A DNA stretch of 48,424 bases from the NCBI RefSeq assembly GCF_000430685.1, contig NZ_KE387196.1:32583-81006 (forward strand), given 5' to 3'. The translations under genes were made by a program, and so were the position numbers. The number at the start of each line of letters is the position of its first letter. The first letter of the stretch is position 1. Origin of the DNA: Tuberibacillus calidus DSM 17572. Lineage in GTDB: Bacteria > Bacillota > Bacilli > Bacillales > Sporolactobacillaceae. This document shows positions 14,712-24,103 of the stretch, piece by piece. A model generated the notes under the pieces. That model was not told the DNA's origin. It saw only the letters and a program-made list of their open reading frames with translations, and searched no databases.

Positions 14712-16211
14712 TTATTGTCCGAGCCGGATGATCGTATCTAGCATTTCATTAATAATACTCGTCATGCGCGCTGCTGCACTGTAAGTATGTTGAAATTGGA
14801 TGAGGTTTGTCATTTCCTCATCGATCGAGACGCCGCTGATGGATTGCCGGCGTTGTTCGGCAGTGTCTTGCAGCGTTTGACTGTTCGTTTTCATGCGATT
14901 CGCTGACTGGGCATTGACACCCATTTCCCCGATCGTACTTTCCAAAAAGCTTTTGAGTGTTCCTTTATATGTGTCACCGTTTTTCATTGCAAAAGTCATG
15001 GACGTATTGTCTAAAACATCCGCCAGCGCTTGCGCATTGGTATTATCGCCGGAGCCCATGCCTTTGCCGGCTGCAGCGATATTGTTCACCGAATCCATAA
15101 TGTCTTGGCTGACGCTGATTAAGCTTGCGGCATTATCTGCACTGGCTAACGGCGTGAAAAAGTCGATACCCGTCGGAATGGTTCCTGTGCCATCCGGATC
15201 AATGCCATCGCCTTGTTCGTGGACTTTATTAAACTCTGTGACCAATTGATAAGCCATTTGATTTAAGCGGTCAAGCATGTTCGGGTAATCGACGGTATAG
15301 CTTTCCATCAAGCCTTGGATATTCCCGCCGGTTTCTGTGACGATCTTCCCATCAATGGTTAAAGAGGGACTTGTCCCGCTGAAATCTACTTTCATAGGGT
15401 TGACTCGTAAATTTTTCCCGTCAACGAGTGTAAAAACACTTGACACACCCGCATCATTTCGAGCGATCAATTGAATGGTGTATGTACCTGCTGCCGTCGC
15501 CGGTGCATTGCCGCCGGTTTTCTCCTGAATCACCTTGACATTGACATATTGGGAAAGCTCATCGACTAACTGATCCCGTTTGTCATAGAGGTCATTCGGG
15601 GAATAACCGTTTGGCTCGACTTCCGCGATTTGCTTATTGATATCATTGATTTGCCTGATCAGGCCATTCACTTTATCGATGTTCACACCGATTTCCGTTT
15701 TTAAATTATCTTGAACTTTGGCTAACGAACTCGACAAATAATGAAAGGTTTCCGCGACGGCGATGCCGCGTTGACGGACGACGGAGCGTGCGCCGGAATT
15801 ATTATCCGGATTGCTCGCAAGATCTTGGAGCGATTGCCAAAATTGGTCGATAACCGTTGATAAGCTTTGGTCGGTCGGCTCGTTCATGATATCTTCCATT
15901 TGGCTTAACGCATCGCTTCTCGCCGACCAGTAGCCGGTTTTCGTCATTTCCTGACGCACCTGGGTGTCGACAAAGCTGTCGCGAATCCGCTCAATCGTGC
16001 TCGCTTGCACGCCGGTGCCGATTTGCCCTGGGATTTGCGGGCGGTTGAAACCGACCGAAGGATACGGCAGCGTCGTCTCCAAATTAACGCGTTGCCGCGA
16101 ATAACCGTCCGTTCCGGCGTTGGCGATATTATGTCCGGTCGTCTGTATCGATAATTGCGATGTAAAAAGCGCTCTTCGCATTGTCTCCAAACTCGTAAAT
16201 GTCGATGTCAT
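14712..16211 (-). CDS. flgK: Flagellar hook-associated protein FlgK (HAP1)
   Basis: A 499-aa hook-associated protein. The N-terminal rod/hook motif (LSIQTTGHNIANAGTDGYSR) and the C-terminal helix (ISGVSIDEEMTNLIQFQ) are diagnostic. It forms the first hook-filament junction zone and is exported by the flagellar type III system with FlgN as chaperone. The gene lies between flgN and flgL in the usual order. Confidence 0.95.
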   Translation of the reverse strand: MTSTFTSLETMRRALFTSQLSIQTTGHNIANAGTDGYSRQRVNLETTLPYPSVGFNRPQIPGQIGTGVQASTIERIRDSFVDTQVRQEMTKTGYWSARSDALSQMEDIMNEPTDQSLSTVIDQFWQSLQDLASNPDNNSGARSVVRQRGIAVAETFHYLSSSLAKVQDNLKTEIGVNIDKVNGLIRQINDINKQIAEVEPNGYSPNDLYDKRDQLVDELSQYVNVKVIQEKTGGNAPATAAGTYTIQLIARNDAGVSSVFTLVDGKNLRVNPMKVDFSGTSPSLTIDGKIVTETGGNIQGLMESYTVDYPNMLDRLNQMAYQLVTEFNKVHEQGDGIDPDGTGTIPTGIDFFTPLASADNAASLISVSQDIMDSVNNIAAAGKGMGSGDNTNAQALADVLDNTSMTFAMKNGDTYKGTLKSFLESTIGEMGVNAQSANRMKTNSQTLQDTAEQRRQSISGVSIDEEMTNLIQFQHTYSAAARMTSIINEMLDTIIRLGQ

Positions 16212-16229
16212 ACGGGAACCTCCTAAGAC

Positions 16230-16715
16230 TTAAGCGCGACTGTCAAAACGCGTAGCTCTCGGCTCACCCGGCAATTTTTGTTGCGCTTTTGGATTGGTGT
16301 AATTCGGGTTTTGCGGTTTCGGATTGAATAAATTCACATTCACGCGCACCCACTCGAGGGACTGTTTTAATAAGTCTTGATTTAGGTCATTTTGGTGTTT
16401 GAGATCAAAAACGTTTTCCGCAAGCCGAGCCTGCAAGTGTTGCAGCTTTTCACGTTCGCTTTCCGGCGCCTGCTCAATCAGTTCGGTGAAGGTGGTGCCG
16501 CCGCCCGTGTCTTTTGTGAAATCTTGGACAAGTCGCACGCGTTCATCTTCCAACTGCGCGAGCTTTTGGGTGGCGGCTTCCTCTTGATTCACAATGTGAT
16601 CAAGGGTTTTCATATCGCCTTGAATAATCGCTTGCGTTTTCTTCCGTGCCAGCTCATTTAATGTACCGTGGATGTCGATCATTTCTTCAATTTTCGTTAC
16701 GATCGCGTCGATCAC
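16230..16715 (-). CDS. flgN: Flagellar export chaperone FlgN
   Basis: A 161-aa, largely helical protein with heptad-like patterns through residues 1-130 and a proline/asparagine-rich tail (about 130-161). It matches FlgN/YvyG, the chaperone for FlgK and FlgL. Position between flgM (2 nt away) and flgK agrees. The sequence itself is poorly conserved, so the call relies partly on synteny. Confidence 0.88.
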   Translation of the reverse strand: MIDAIVTKIEEMIDIHGTLNELARKKTQAIIQGDMKTLDHIVNQEEAATQKLAQLEDERVRLVQDFTKDTGGGTTFTELIEQAPESEREKLQHLQARLAENVFDLKHQNDLNQDLLKQSLEWVRVNVNLFNPKPQNPNYTNPKAQQKLPGEPRATRFDSRA

Positions 16716-16717
16716 GG

Positions 16718-17032
16718 CTACTCACGTCCTCCGACTTTTTTCCAAAAAGTGATCATTTTTTCTGCGACAGCCTTGTGGTTGATCTGATATTGGCCGGCTT
16801 CAATTTGGGTTTTGACGGCATTCACTTTCTCAGCTCGGGCAACCGCAGCTTGGCGAGTGGATGCTGGTCCCACTTGTCCAGGAGCAGTGCCTTGCATCTG
16901 GAGCGCTTCATGGGATATGTCCACCACATCGTGCTTGTGGTTCTTTTCAGAAGCGGCCGGCTCCGGACGCTGCCGGAGTTGATTTTTATAGGAATTAATC
17001 GGATGGAAGCCTTGCGTTTGGTTGATTTTCAT
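16718..17032 (-). CDS. flgM: Anti-sigma-D factor FlgM
   Basis: A 104-aa anti-sigma factor that holds SigD inactive until the hook is complete. The N-terminus (MKINQTQGFHPINSYKNQ) and the C-terminal sigma-binding part (QIEAGQYQINHKAVAEKMI) fit the family. I chose ATG 17032, which has AGAGGTG six bases upstream; an in-frame GTG at 17041 is part of that site. Candidate SigD promoter upstream at 17346-17372. Confidence 0.92.
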   Translation of the reverse strand: MKINQTQGFHPINSYKNQLRQRPEPAASEKNHKHDVVDISHEALQMQGTAPGQVGPASTRQAAVARAEKVNAVKTQIEAGQYQINHKAVAEKMITFWKKVGGRE

Positions 17033-17386
17033 CCGTTTCACCTCTTTTAGGAATTTAATCGTACGAAGATGATTGATTTAAATCGGCGTCAGGAGGCTTT
17101 CGCCGTGATGTTTATATTCAGCATGTGTCTTATGCCGTTTTATGAGTAAAAGGTGTTAGGTTTTAGGTGGCGGTGACCGATGGCTCACCTTTTGGGATGC
17201 ATTGATTTTGCAGTCCAATTCGGTCGAAACTACGCTTGATTGGGTCTCAAAAATCTAAGGCCCAACGGCTACATCTATATCTCTTTTAGGAACATCCCAT
17301 TTCTGGATCGAAATTTGCTCGTACTCAACAAATACACTATCCATTATATCGACATTTCCCCACAGATGTTTAATGGATCATATCAT
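17033..17386. other. Long leader region upstream of flgM
   Basis: About 350 bp without a credible gene. It contains a SigD-like promoter near its left-reading start, a small GGTGA/TCACC hairpin (about 17166-17200) and otherwise no recognised element. A 29-codon open frame (17255-17344) begins upstream of the expected transcription start and is not called. Confidence 0.45.
17346..17372 (-). promoter_or_regulatory. Probable SigD promoter for the flgM operon
   Basis: TAAA (17369-17372), 15-nt spacer, GTCGATAT (17346-17353): one mismatch to the SigD consensus. It would give a leader of about 300 nt before flgM. A SigD promoter for flgM is known in Bacillus. Confidence 0.55.
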
Positions 17387-17776
17387 TTAACGCATATGAT
17401 AAGTTTTCGTTCTAAATTTATCCTGATCTTCTTCATCGCTCAGTGCAGCGATTTCTTTTTTCAACTGATTGGCGCAGGCGTCGCAAAGCATCCCGCTCTG
17501 AATCATCGCACCGCAGCTCTGACACGGGTAAGCGAGATTGACAAAATCCTTCACCTTTAACCGTCCTTCCCGCACCCATTGAAAAATCAGTTTTTCCTCA
17601 ACACCCGTTGCCTCGTGAACTTGATACACCGTGGCTTCCCGGTTTTTTTGCTGGCGAATATAGTGCCAAACCGTCTCGAATTTCTGTTCGTTTTCGCGGT
17701 AGCAGGTCGGGCAAATGGCTCGTGCAACTTTTACAAACACTTTGCCGCATTGCTCGCAGTTCGCTAATTCAGCCAC
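17387..17776 (-). CDS. yvyF: YvyF family flagellar operon protein
   Basis: A 129-aa zinc-ribbon protein (TIGR03826-type) found between comFC and flgM. Two cysteine pairs open the protein (CEQCG and CPTCYR) and two more lie near the C-terminus (CQSCG, CDAC), around a small helix-turn-helix-like middle (ATGVEEKLIFQWVREGRL). I place the start at GTG 17776, with GGAGG eight bases upstream, giving MAELANC as in relatives; the frame stays open further up. The function is unresolved, perhaps regulatory. Confidence 0.85.
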   Translation of the reverse strand: MAELANCEQCGKVFVKVARAICPTCYRENEQKFETVWHYIRQQKNREATVYQVHEATGVEEKLIFQWVREGRLKVKDFVNLAYPCQSCGAMIQSGMLCDACANQLKKEIAALSDEEDQDKFRTKTYHMR

Positions 17777-18048
17777 ATTGATAACCTCCATTCCATGACC
17801 GGCCCAGTTGTCGTTCTTGGCAACCCAACACGATGGTCTTCCCATCTTCAAAAAGTACCGGCCTGTTTTATCTATTGAGCATACATTCATTTAATGGACG
17901 ACGCTTCTAGCAAAAAACCTTTCCGTTTTTTCTCAGTTCTTGATTCCTTGTTTCCATCCCAATTCTAATTAAAATATCGACAAAAACTTGCGATATTTCA
18001 AGAAGATTGATATCTGCCGCCTGGAGTCTCACTAAAAATTTTAAAAAT

Positions 18049-18756
18049 TTAGCGTGCTAAACACATCGAATAAACGGCGGCGGGCCACAGGGTACTTAAC
18101 GCGTGGGCGGCATGGCGCACCGTTGTTCCGGTTGTATAAATGTCATCGATAATGACAAACCGCTTTCCGGTATACATGGAAGCGTCCTCTGACAAGGCAA
18201 AAGGATTCTCTCCGGAAGAGAGGCGCTCGCTCCGTGATTTTTTGCTTTGTTTTTCTGTGTGCTTCGGGCGGATTAAAAGAGGCGCGGGAGGAACGGGCAG
18301 ACAGTTTGCCAGTAGTTCCGCCTGATTGAAATGGCGCTCGGCTAGGCGCTCTGCGCTGAGCGGAATCGGAACGGGTATGCAGCCTTTGAAATATTTTTTA
18401 TACAACGCCTGCCATTCGTCATGGAAAGCTTCGATGAGAATAGCGTCACCGCGAAACTTGAAACGGGTCATGACCTCGCGCATGAAAGCATTGTAGGAAA
18501 AAAGGCTGCGGTTCCACAGAAGGGGGTCATCGGTCGACTGCCACTTTCGGCAGTCCGTGCAAACCTCTCCGGAAACAAAAGCCTCTGGGAGTTGTTTCAG
18601 ATCACGCCCGCATTTGGCACAGAGATCTGGCCCTTCAAGCCGATGTAATTTTGACCGGCAGCGTCCGCAAAAACCGCGCTGCTCCTGAAAGCTGAAAAGC
18701 TTCGCCCAGCGAAGCGGCGGGAAATAGGTATTCCCGCACCAAAGGCATTGGCTCAT
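18049..18756 (-). CDS. comFC: Competence protein ComFC, phosphoribosyltransferase family
   Basis: A 235-aa protein. The N-terminal third has zinc-ribbon cysteine pairs (CLWCG, CGRCRSK, CAKCG, CTDC) and the C-terminal part carries the PRPP motif FVIIDDIYTTGTT. It is needed for late steps of DNA uptake during competence, working with the ComFA helicase. The gene lies downstream of comFA. Its 5' flank contains diverged copies of its own start region (see findings). About 20 charged residues after LLIRPKH form a variable insert. Confidence 0.9.
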   Translation of the reverse strand: MSQCLWCGNTYFPPLRWAKLFSFQEQRGFCGRCRSKLHRLEGPDLCAKCGRDLKQLPEAFVSGEVCTDCRKWQSTDDPLLWNRSLFSYNAFMREVMTRFKFRGDAILIEAFHDEWQALYKKYFKGCIPVPIPLSAERLAERHFNQAELLANCLPVPPAPLLIRPKHTEKQSKKSRSERLSSGENPFALSEDASMYTGKRFVIIDDIYTTGTTVRHAAHALSTLWPAAVYSMCLAR

Positions 18757-19106
18757 GTTTTTATCCCCCTTTTTCTTTGCATCGTTTAAATGCTGCCAGA
18801 GCCTAGCTGACTTCTGGGCTGGTTTACGCTTTCATCCCCCTTTTTCTTTGCAACGTGTGACATGTTGAAGCCGTCGGACCAAGTTCCTCCCGATAGCGCG
18901 TGTTTCTCCCTAAGCGAAGGCATTGGCTCACGCTTACATCCTTCTTTTTTCGCCTTGTTTCACATCTTGAAGCCATCGAATTTTCACCGGATACCGGGAA
19001 TGCGCGCCCTTCCTAAAGCGATGTCCCCAGAAACCATTCAGTCCTTTTACACCTTGCTGGCACCATCCTTCTTTTTACCAACCCCTGTCTGCGATTGTAC
19101 AATTCG
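18757..19106. repeat. Intergenic region with three imperfect copies of the comFC start region
   Basis: Between comFA and comFC the minus strand shows three related stretches, each with a purine-rich AAAGAAAAAGGGGGAT-like block followed by an initiation-like sequence (near 18757-18790, 18826-18870 and 18925-18985). The outer two continue as (A/G)TGAGCCAATGCCTT, the first codons of comFC. Only the innermost copy leads into the intact gene. No separate gene is called; comFB, which stands here in Bacillus subtilis, is absent. Confidence 0.6.
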
Positions 19107-20516
19107 TTAGGATTTTTCAATGTCCTTCGCCTCGCGATTCATCGCCCGAATGTGGCGGAGCGCTTTCAGCATGGCAACCGTCAACCCTTGGTGGAAAAAC
19201 ACGAGATCGCCATCCGGATGGTCCGCAGATCGACCAACCCGCCCGCCGATTTGCACAAGGGCTCGCTCATCAAAAATGGCCTCGTCAGCCCCGAGAACGG
19301 CGACATCCAACTTTGGAATCGTCACCCCCCTTTCGAGAATCGTTGTCGTGACTAAAATCGGAAGGTTGCCTTTGCGAAAAGCAGCCACTTTTTCATGACG
19401 ACGGGGATCCTCTGAATGAGCGTAATCGATGGCGGGATCGACCGTTTTTAACAGATGCCCTAAGCGCTCGGCCACCTCAATGGTGGGAACAAAAACGAAA
19501 CCGGGATGACCAAGAGCCAGCCGCCTTTCTACCCAGCGTTTCAATGGGACGGGAATGCGCCCACAAGCCACACGCTTTTGCCAAGCGCCGATCCACTGAA
19601 AGCGAGGTTCCGGAAGCGGGTGACCATGAAAGCGGCGAGGAATTTTTATTCCGTCGAGTTTTTTTGTGAGAAAAAGTTTTTTCAGACGCTCATCTGGCGT
19701 GGCAGTTAAGTAAAAACGGAGGTAACCGGGTTTCCCGGCACGGTGTAGCGCTTTTTCCAAAAGCGGGTTATGGTGGAAAGGAAAAGCATCGACTTCATCG
19801 ATGAAAAAAACGTCAAAGTGCTGATGAAAGCGGAGCAGTTGGTGAATGGTGGAAAAAATGAGCGGGACATCGGCATAGGTGTCTGGGCTGTCTCCATATA
19901 GCGTTATGGCAGGCACGTCTGCAAATACCGGTTTCATGCGCGCGGACAATTCAAGAACGACATCCACCCGCGGCGAGACGATGCCGACACGTAAGCCTTG
20001 ACGTAAAGCTTCACCCAATGTTTCATAAAAGATTTCGGTCTTACCTGCACCGGTAACCGCCCAAATCAGAAAATCCCGTCCGCCGAGGAGGGCCGCTTTT
20101 AACGCGTCCGAAGCTCGGCGCTGAAGGGGTGAGAGCGTGCCGTCCCAATGAATGATGACGGTCTCGGGCTTTGGAAGGCGCGGCGGTGGGCCTGACCATG
20201 TCAGAAGTTCGGAACAGGTTTTTACCACCCCCATCAAGAGACATGCTCGGCAGTAATGACAATGATGTTGACAGCGCGCGCATGAATAGGCACCAAAACG
20301 CTCTGGATCCGAATTGCCACAGCGGTTACAGACGGGGATGCCTTTCGAAATATCAATGCCCGGTTCTACGCTAATCAAATTTTGGGAAATTCGCTTGCGG
20401 ATTTCTTTGATGGGAAAAGGGTGGCATTCTTCGATGAGGAGTTTGCGGCCCCATAAAAAGGTTTGGAGAGAAAGGTTGCTAAAAGAGGCAGCCTTACGTT
20501 TTTCATCATGACTCAT
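19107..20516 (-). CDS. comFA: Late competence helicase ComFA
   Basis: A 469-aa DEAD-like ATPase that helps drive single-stranded DNA through the ComEC channel. The N-terminal domain has a four-cysteine zinc region (C63-C66, C79-C82 and further cysteines to C101). The helicase core has Walker A AVTGAGKTE (K159), a DEVD box (D240-D243), the motif FSTIHQLL, a TATP motif (FYLTATPDERL) and the C-terminal QIGGRVGRS. Its ATG overlaps the stop of the small upstream ORF by four bases. comFC follows. Confidence 0.94.
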   Translation of the reverse strand: MSHDEKRKAASFSNLSLQTFLWGRKLLIEECHPFPIKEIRKRISQNLISVEPGIDISKGIPVCNRCGNSDPERFGAYSCARCQHHCHYCRACLLMGVVKTCSELLTWSGPPPRLPKPETVIIHWDGTLSPLQRRASDALKAALLGGRDFLIWAVTGAGKTEIFYETLGEALRQGLRVGIVSPRVDVVLELSARMKPVFADVPAITLYGDSPDTYADVPLIFSTIHQLLRFHQHFDVFFIDEVDAFPFHHNPLLEKALHRAGKPGYLRFYLTATPDERLKKLFLTKKLDGIKIPRRFHGHPLPEPRFQWIGAWQKRVACGRIPVPLKRWVERRLALGHPGFVFVPTIEVAERLGHLLKTVDPAIDYAHSEDPRRHEKVAAFRKGNLPILVTTTILERGVTIPKLDVAVLGADEAIFDERALVQIGGRVGRSADHPDGDLVFFHQGLTVAMLKALRHIRAMNREAKDIEKS

Positions 20517-20701
20517 TTGACATACCAGGCGAGGCTGTCCGTTCTCTCGCCAACTTGTGTCCCAATCACGGCTCCAAGGTACCCAGAGTAGGTTTCTTTG
20601 CCAAAAATGATACTTATAGGGACGTTCTCGACATTGAATTTGTCGATGACCGTTTTTGGTTGATAGGAATAGCTGTCGGAAACCAACGCCATGTTGCCCA
20701 T
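20513..20701 (-). CDS. Small unknown protein coupled to comFA
   Basis: A 62-aa protein, MGNMALVSDSYSYQPKT to SLAWYVK. I do not recognise the family. ATG 20701 has a strong AAGGAGG six bases upstream, and the stop overlaps comFA in ATGA, so it is probably a real first gene of the comF operon. There is no signal peptide or membrane segment. Confidence 0.6.
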   Translation of the reverse strand: MGNMALVSDSYSYQPKTVIDKFNVENVPISIIFGKETYSGYLGAVIGTQVGERTDSLAWYVK

Positions 20702-21140
20702 AAAAAGCCTCCTTTTTCTCACTTTTCTATATTTTACACAATCCCCGCAGCTTGTGCATCTAACTTAGCTTCGCAAAGAAAAATGGGAAAATGTCTGGCC
20801 TTTAATGATACGTAATCGGTACCGGCCGCCTAATAAATGGTAAAATATTGCCTGTTTGATCAAAAAGCGTTACATTTTGGGCCGATCCGCTCGTCGAAAT
20901 AATATGCAATCCGAAAAAGCGTTACACTTTACCTGCTTCTGGTTGCTGAAATGATACGCAATCTAAAAAGGCGTTACATTTCTCAAGCTTTTCGCCTCTG
21001 AAATGCAACGCCCATACCTGCGGTCATACGCAACTTAAAAAAGTTTCTCGGGCCCGCTAATTGCAATTTGGTTTGCCAGCCAACATTAAACAAACTCCTA
21101 GTTGTGAAAGCTGGCCGCATGGAAAACCAACCGGCAGCTC
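20702..21140. other. Intergenic region upstream of the comF operon
   Basis: About 440 bp between degU and the comF operon. No gene. It holds a set of phased short repeats (next entry) in the position expected for the comF promoter. No classical ComK box pair (AAAA-N5-TTTT) was found. Confidence 0.5.
20862..20978. repeat. Three phased AAAAAGCGTTACA repeats
   Basis: The motif occurs at 20862-20874, 20914-20926 and 20965-20978 (third copy AAAAAGGCGTTACA), 51-52 bp apart, about five helical turns. The second and third copies are preceded by a shared GAAATnATnnGCAATC block. The same face of the DNA would be presented at each site. Confidence 0.8.
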
Positions 21141-21845
21141 TCACCCAACGTGCACCCAGCCTTTTTTTATCGCTTCAACAACCGCTTGCGTGCGGTCTTC
21201 GACATTCATTTTTTGCAGGATGTTGCTGACGTGGTTTTTCACGGTTTTTTCGCTAATGAAAAGAATATCGCCGATCGCGCGGTTGCTTTTTCCATCCGCC
21301 ATCAGTTGCAACACTTCGCATTCGCGCCGAGTTAATAAATGAAGCGGTTTGCGGTATTCGATATCACGAAAACCGGATGAGACACGCCTTGCTCCAGACG
21401 TGGCCAACCGACGATATTCATTAATCAGATTGACGGTAACCTTCGGATGTATATAAGCGCCGCCTTCAGCAACCACTTTGACCGCTTTAATTAAGGCATC
21501 CGCATCCATTTCTTTCAATAGATATCCGTATGCACCCGACTTTAAGGAGTGGGTCACGTAATTTTCATCATCATGAATGGATAAAATAATGACTTTCACA
21601 TCGGGATGCTGGATGACGAGCCGCCTCGTCGCTTCCACACCATTTAGTCCCGGCATGTTAATATCCATTAAAACGACATCCGGATGAATGTCAGAGACAA
21701 TTTTCTCGACTTCTTCGCCGTCGTCTGCTTCGGCGACCACTTCAAAATCTTCTTCCATTTCCAAAATGCGCCGTATACCTTCGCGAAAAAGACGATGGTC
21801 ATCAATGAGTGCAATTCTGGTGATTCTCCGCCGATTTGTCATCAA
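21141..21845 (-). CDS. degU: Response regulator DegU
   Basis: A 234-aa NarL-type response regulator. The receiver domain has acidic residues DD near 15-16, the phosphorylated aspartate D61 ([10 protein letters not shown]) and a lysine in YLLKEMD. The C-terminal LuxR-type helix-turn-helix is [18 protein letters not shown] through [10 protein letters not shown]. DegU controls competence, motility and exoenzymes, all represented nearby. Its start overlaps the degS stop by four bases. Confidence 0.95.
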   Translation of the reverse strand: MMTNRRRITRIALIDDHRLFREGIRRILEMEEDFEVVAEADDGEEVEKIVSDIHPDVVLMDINMPGLNGVEATRRLVIQHPDVKVIILSIHDDENYVTHSLKSGAYGYLLKEMDADALIKAVKVVAEGGAYIHPKVTVNLINEYRRLATSGARRVSSGFRDIEYRKPLHLLTRRECEVLQLMADGKSNRAIGDILFISEKTVKNHVSNILQKMNVEDRTQAVVEAIKKGWVHVG

Positions 21846-23008
21846 ACCAGTTCCTCCTTGAGAATGGGAATTTGAATAAAAATGGTTGTTCCACGGTTTG
21901 GCCCTGAAGAAATCGTCATTTTCCCCTCCAAGACTTCGGTCCTTTCTTTCATTCCGAGCAAGCCGAAAGAACCTTCGTTGTGCTGTTCCGGATCAAAACC
22001 GATGCCATCATCTTTTACGACAAGGATAACCGCTTGGCGACGGAACTCCAAAATCACCTGAACCAATTTAGGATGGGCATGCCGGCAAGCGTTTTGTACG
22101 GCTTCTTGAACGAGGCGGAAAATCGCCGCTTCCATTTTTTGCGGGAGCCGCTTTTCATCACCGAGCGTTTTAAACGTCAGTTCGATCGCCGGGTACTGCT
22201 CCTTTAATCGTTCGAGATATTTGTCCAAAGTCGGTACAAGTCCCAAATCGTCCAGTGACATCGGGCGCAAATCATAGATGATACGGCGGACTTCGTAAAG
22301 CGCCGATCGGATCATCTCCCGAAACTTTTGGATTTCTTTTGCAGATGCTTCCGGGCCTTTTTCGCGGCAGACTCGGTCCAAAATTTCCGAACTTAGCAGC
22401 ACGTGAGCAAGCATTTGGGCGGGGCCGTCGTGAATTTCCCTTGAAATGCGCCGGCGTTCCTCTTCTTGAGCTTCAATAATTCGAAACCCGAATGCCTGCT
22501 TTTGTTTCGCGTCTTGGATGAGTTCCCCCATCTTCTTTAAATCCCCATTTAAATAATTCAATACAACAGTTGTTTGTCCTGCTAATTTTTCAGCTTTAAC
22601 AACGGTTTCTTTTAAATTTCTCAGCCGCCGTTCAAGGTCATCGCGACGTTCCCTGAGTTGGACTTCTTTTTGTTCCACAAGGGATAACTGGATTTGAATT
22701 TCATTGGCTTTTTCATAAGCGATACGAATTTCATTTTCGCTGTATTTTTGAAAATGTTTACTCACTTCCGCAAGGCGGGTTCTTGCTAACTTCGCCCGCT
22801 GTTCCAGTCGATCATAAAGTTGGATAGTATCCGCCACTTTTCGCTTCACATCTTCAAGTTCCTGGGATAACTGCGTTAACTCGTTATGTGACTGTTCACT
22901 GATTTCGAAAATCTGCTCCTTGCTTTTGTTTACAGTCTCGATCATCGTATTCAGGATCTCATCCAACCTTTTCACATCCAGCCTCAAGCGTTCCGTGTTG
23001 GTTAACAT
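21842..23008 (-). CDS. degS: Sensor histidine kinase DegS
   Basis: A 388-aa cytoplasmic kinase with no membrane segment, as known for DegS. Residues about 1-160 form a long coiled coil (DegS sensor domain). The HisKA_3 domain has the phospho-accepting H193 ([11 protein letters not shown]), and the ATPase domain has DDGIGFD and GLLGMKER. I chose ATG 23008, with AAGGTGG upstream. It forms an operon with degU and is divergent from yvyE. Confidence 0.94.
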   Translation of the reverse strand: MLTNTERLRLDVKRLDEILNTMIETVNKSKEQIFEISEQSHNELTQLSQELEDVKRKVADTIQLYDRLEQRAKLARTRLAEVSKHFQKYSENEIRIAYEKANEIQIQLSLVEQKEVQLRERRDDLERRLRNLKETVVKAEKLAGQTTVVLNYLNGDLKKMGELIQDAKQKQAFGFRIIEAQEEERRRISREIHDGPAQMLAHVLLSSEILDRVCREKGPEASAKEIQKFREMIRSALYEVRRIIYDLRPMSLDDLGLVPTLDKYLERLKEQYPAIELTFKTLGDEKRLPQKMEAAIFRLVQEAVQNACRHAHPKLVQVILEFRRQAVILVVKDDGIGFDPEQHNEGSFGLLGMKERTEVLEGKMTISSGPNRGTTIFIQIPILKEELV

Positions 23009-23294
23009 AAACTTCCCCACCTTACTGTAACGCATTTCATCCCAAACCAGGCAGTCCGAATGTACCTATTTTTCATAGGGCTTCGTCTCTATTTTTATGT
23101 ATGGCCTGCTTGATGAAGGCATTTGTGAAACTTTTTTCCGAGGTCTTTAGTCCAAATAAGAAAATGTATTTTTATTGGCACATCCGGCGATCTGTATGAT
23201 CTCGAAATTTTTCCGTTGTGTCCCTACATCCAAAACATTTGAACGTCATCGTTTCCCCATTTATGATTAGGAAAGAAGGCTAAGGAGGAAGACG

Positions 23295-23930
23295 ATGACA
23301 TACCCTTATTATACAGTAAAAAAACCAACAATGGTGGAAATAACCATTCAAAAATCAAGATTTATCGGACATGTTCGCAGGATTTCATCCGAAGAAGAAG
23401 CGCGATCCGCTATTGAAGCCATATCTAAAGAACATTGGAAAGCTAACCATAATTGTTATGCTTATGTCGTCGGGGAAGATTCCGGGATACAAAAGGCGAG
23501 TGACAATGGGGAGCCAGCGGGTACGGCAGGTGTACCGATTCTTGAGGTCATCAAAAAGAAAAATCTTCGCGACACGCTGATTGTTGTGACCCGTTATTTC
23601 GGCGGCATTAAACTTGGTGCTGGCGGCTTGATCCGGGCATATTCTAAAACGGCCTCGGCGGCCATTAGCGCTTCAGGCATTGTTGAACGCCTAGCCATGA
23701 AAGTATTCGCCATAAAAATTGATTATTCGTTATATGGGACCATTGAAAACGCTTTGAGAGAGACGCCTTATTTGACACAAAATGCAACTTTTACGGACAT
23801 TGTAACAATTGAAATCGCCGTTCGCACGGATGAAGCCGACATATTTACTGGATGGATGACGAACCTCTGTAATGGGGCTTGTTCGATCACTGAATTAGGG
23901 GAAACATTCCTTGAAGTAGATGTCGTATAA
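23295..23930 (+). CDS. yvyE: YvyE/YigZ (IMPACT) family protein
   Basis: A 211-aa protein of the UPF0029/IMPACT family, with the motif DNGEPAGTAGVPILEV and the RYFGGIKLGAGGLIRAYS block. The C-terminal ferredoxin-like domain (about 135-210) is typical. The family may act on translation or ribosome hibernation, but the bacterial role is unclear. A strong AAGGAGG precedes the start. It lies between degS and tagO as in Bacillus. Confidence 0.92.
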   Translation: MTYPYYTVKKPTMVEITIQKSRFIGHVRRISSEEEARSAIEAISKEHWKANHNCYAYVVGEDSGIQKASDNGEPAGTAGVPILEVIKKKNLRDTLIVVTRYFGGIKLGAGGLIRAYSKTASAAISASGIVERLAMKVFAIKIDYSLYGTIENALRETPYLTQNATFTDIVTIEIAVRTDEADIFTGWMTNLCNGACSITELGETFLEVDVV

Positions 23931-24047
23931 AACCTGAGCTGCCAATATGTTTGTCCATCAACGTAAAAAAAAATGATGTACAATTATTCGTTAAAGTATT
24001 ATCATGAAAAAAGATGATGATTCATTGGGAAAAACTAATCAACATAA

Positions 24048-24076
24048 TTCACGTAAAAAAAAACAATCCTTATAAT
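24048..24076 (+). promoter_or_regulatory. tagO promoter
   Basis: TTCACG (24048-24053), 17-nt spacer rich in A, and a perfect TATAAT (24071-24076), 28 nt before the tagO ATG. Confidence 0.7.
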
Positions 24077-24103
24077 TAAAGTGAATCTTAGGAAGGTGAA
24101 GAC

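Noticed and set aside
17042-17110. SigD promoter directly before flgM around GCCGAT
   Set aside because: No TAAA lies at 14-16 nt; the candidate at 17346-17372 fits much better.
17255-17344. 29-codon open frame after the flgM SigD-like promoter
   Set aside because: It would start upstream of the predicted transcript start, has no ribosome site and no recognisable sequence.
20862-20880. ComK box before the comF operon
   Set aside because: The A- and T-runs are separated by about nine bases instead of five and recur every 51-52 bp, not as paired boxes.
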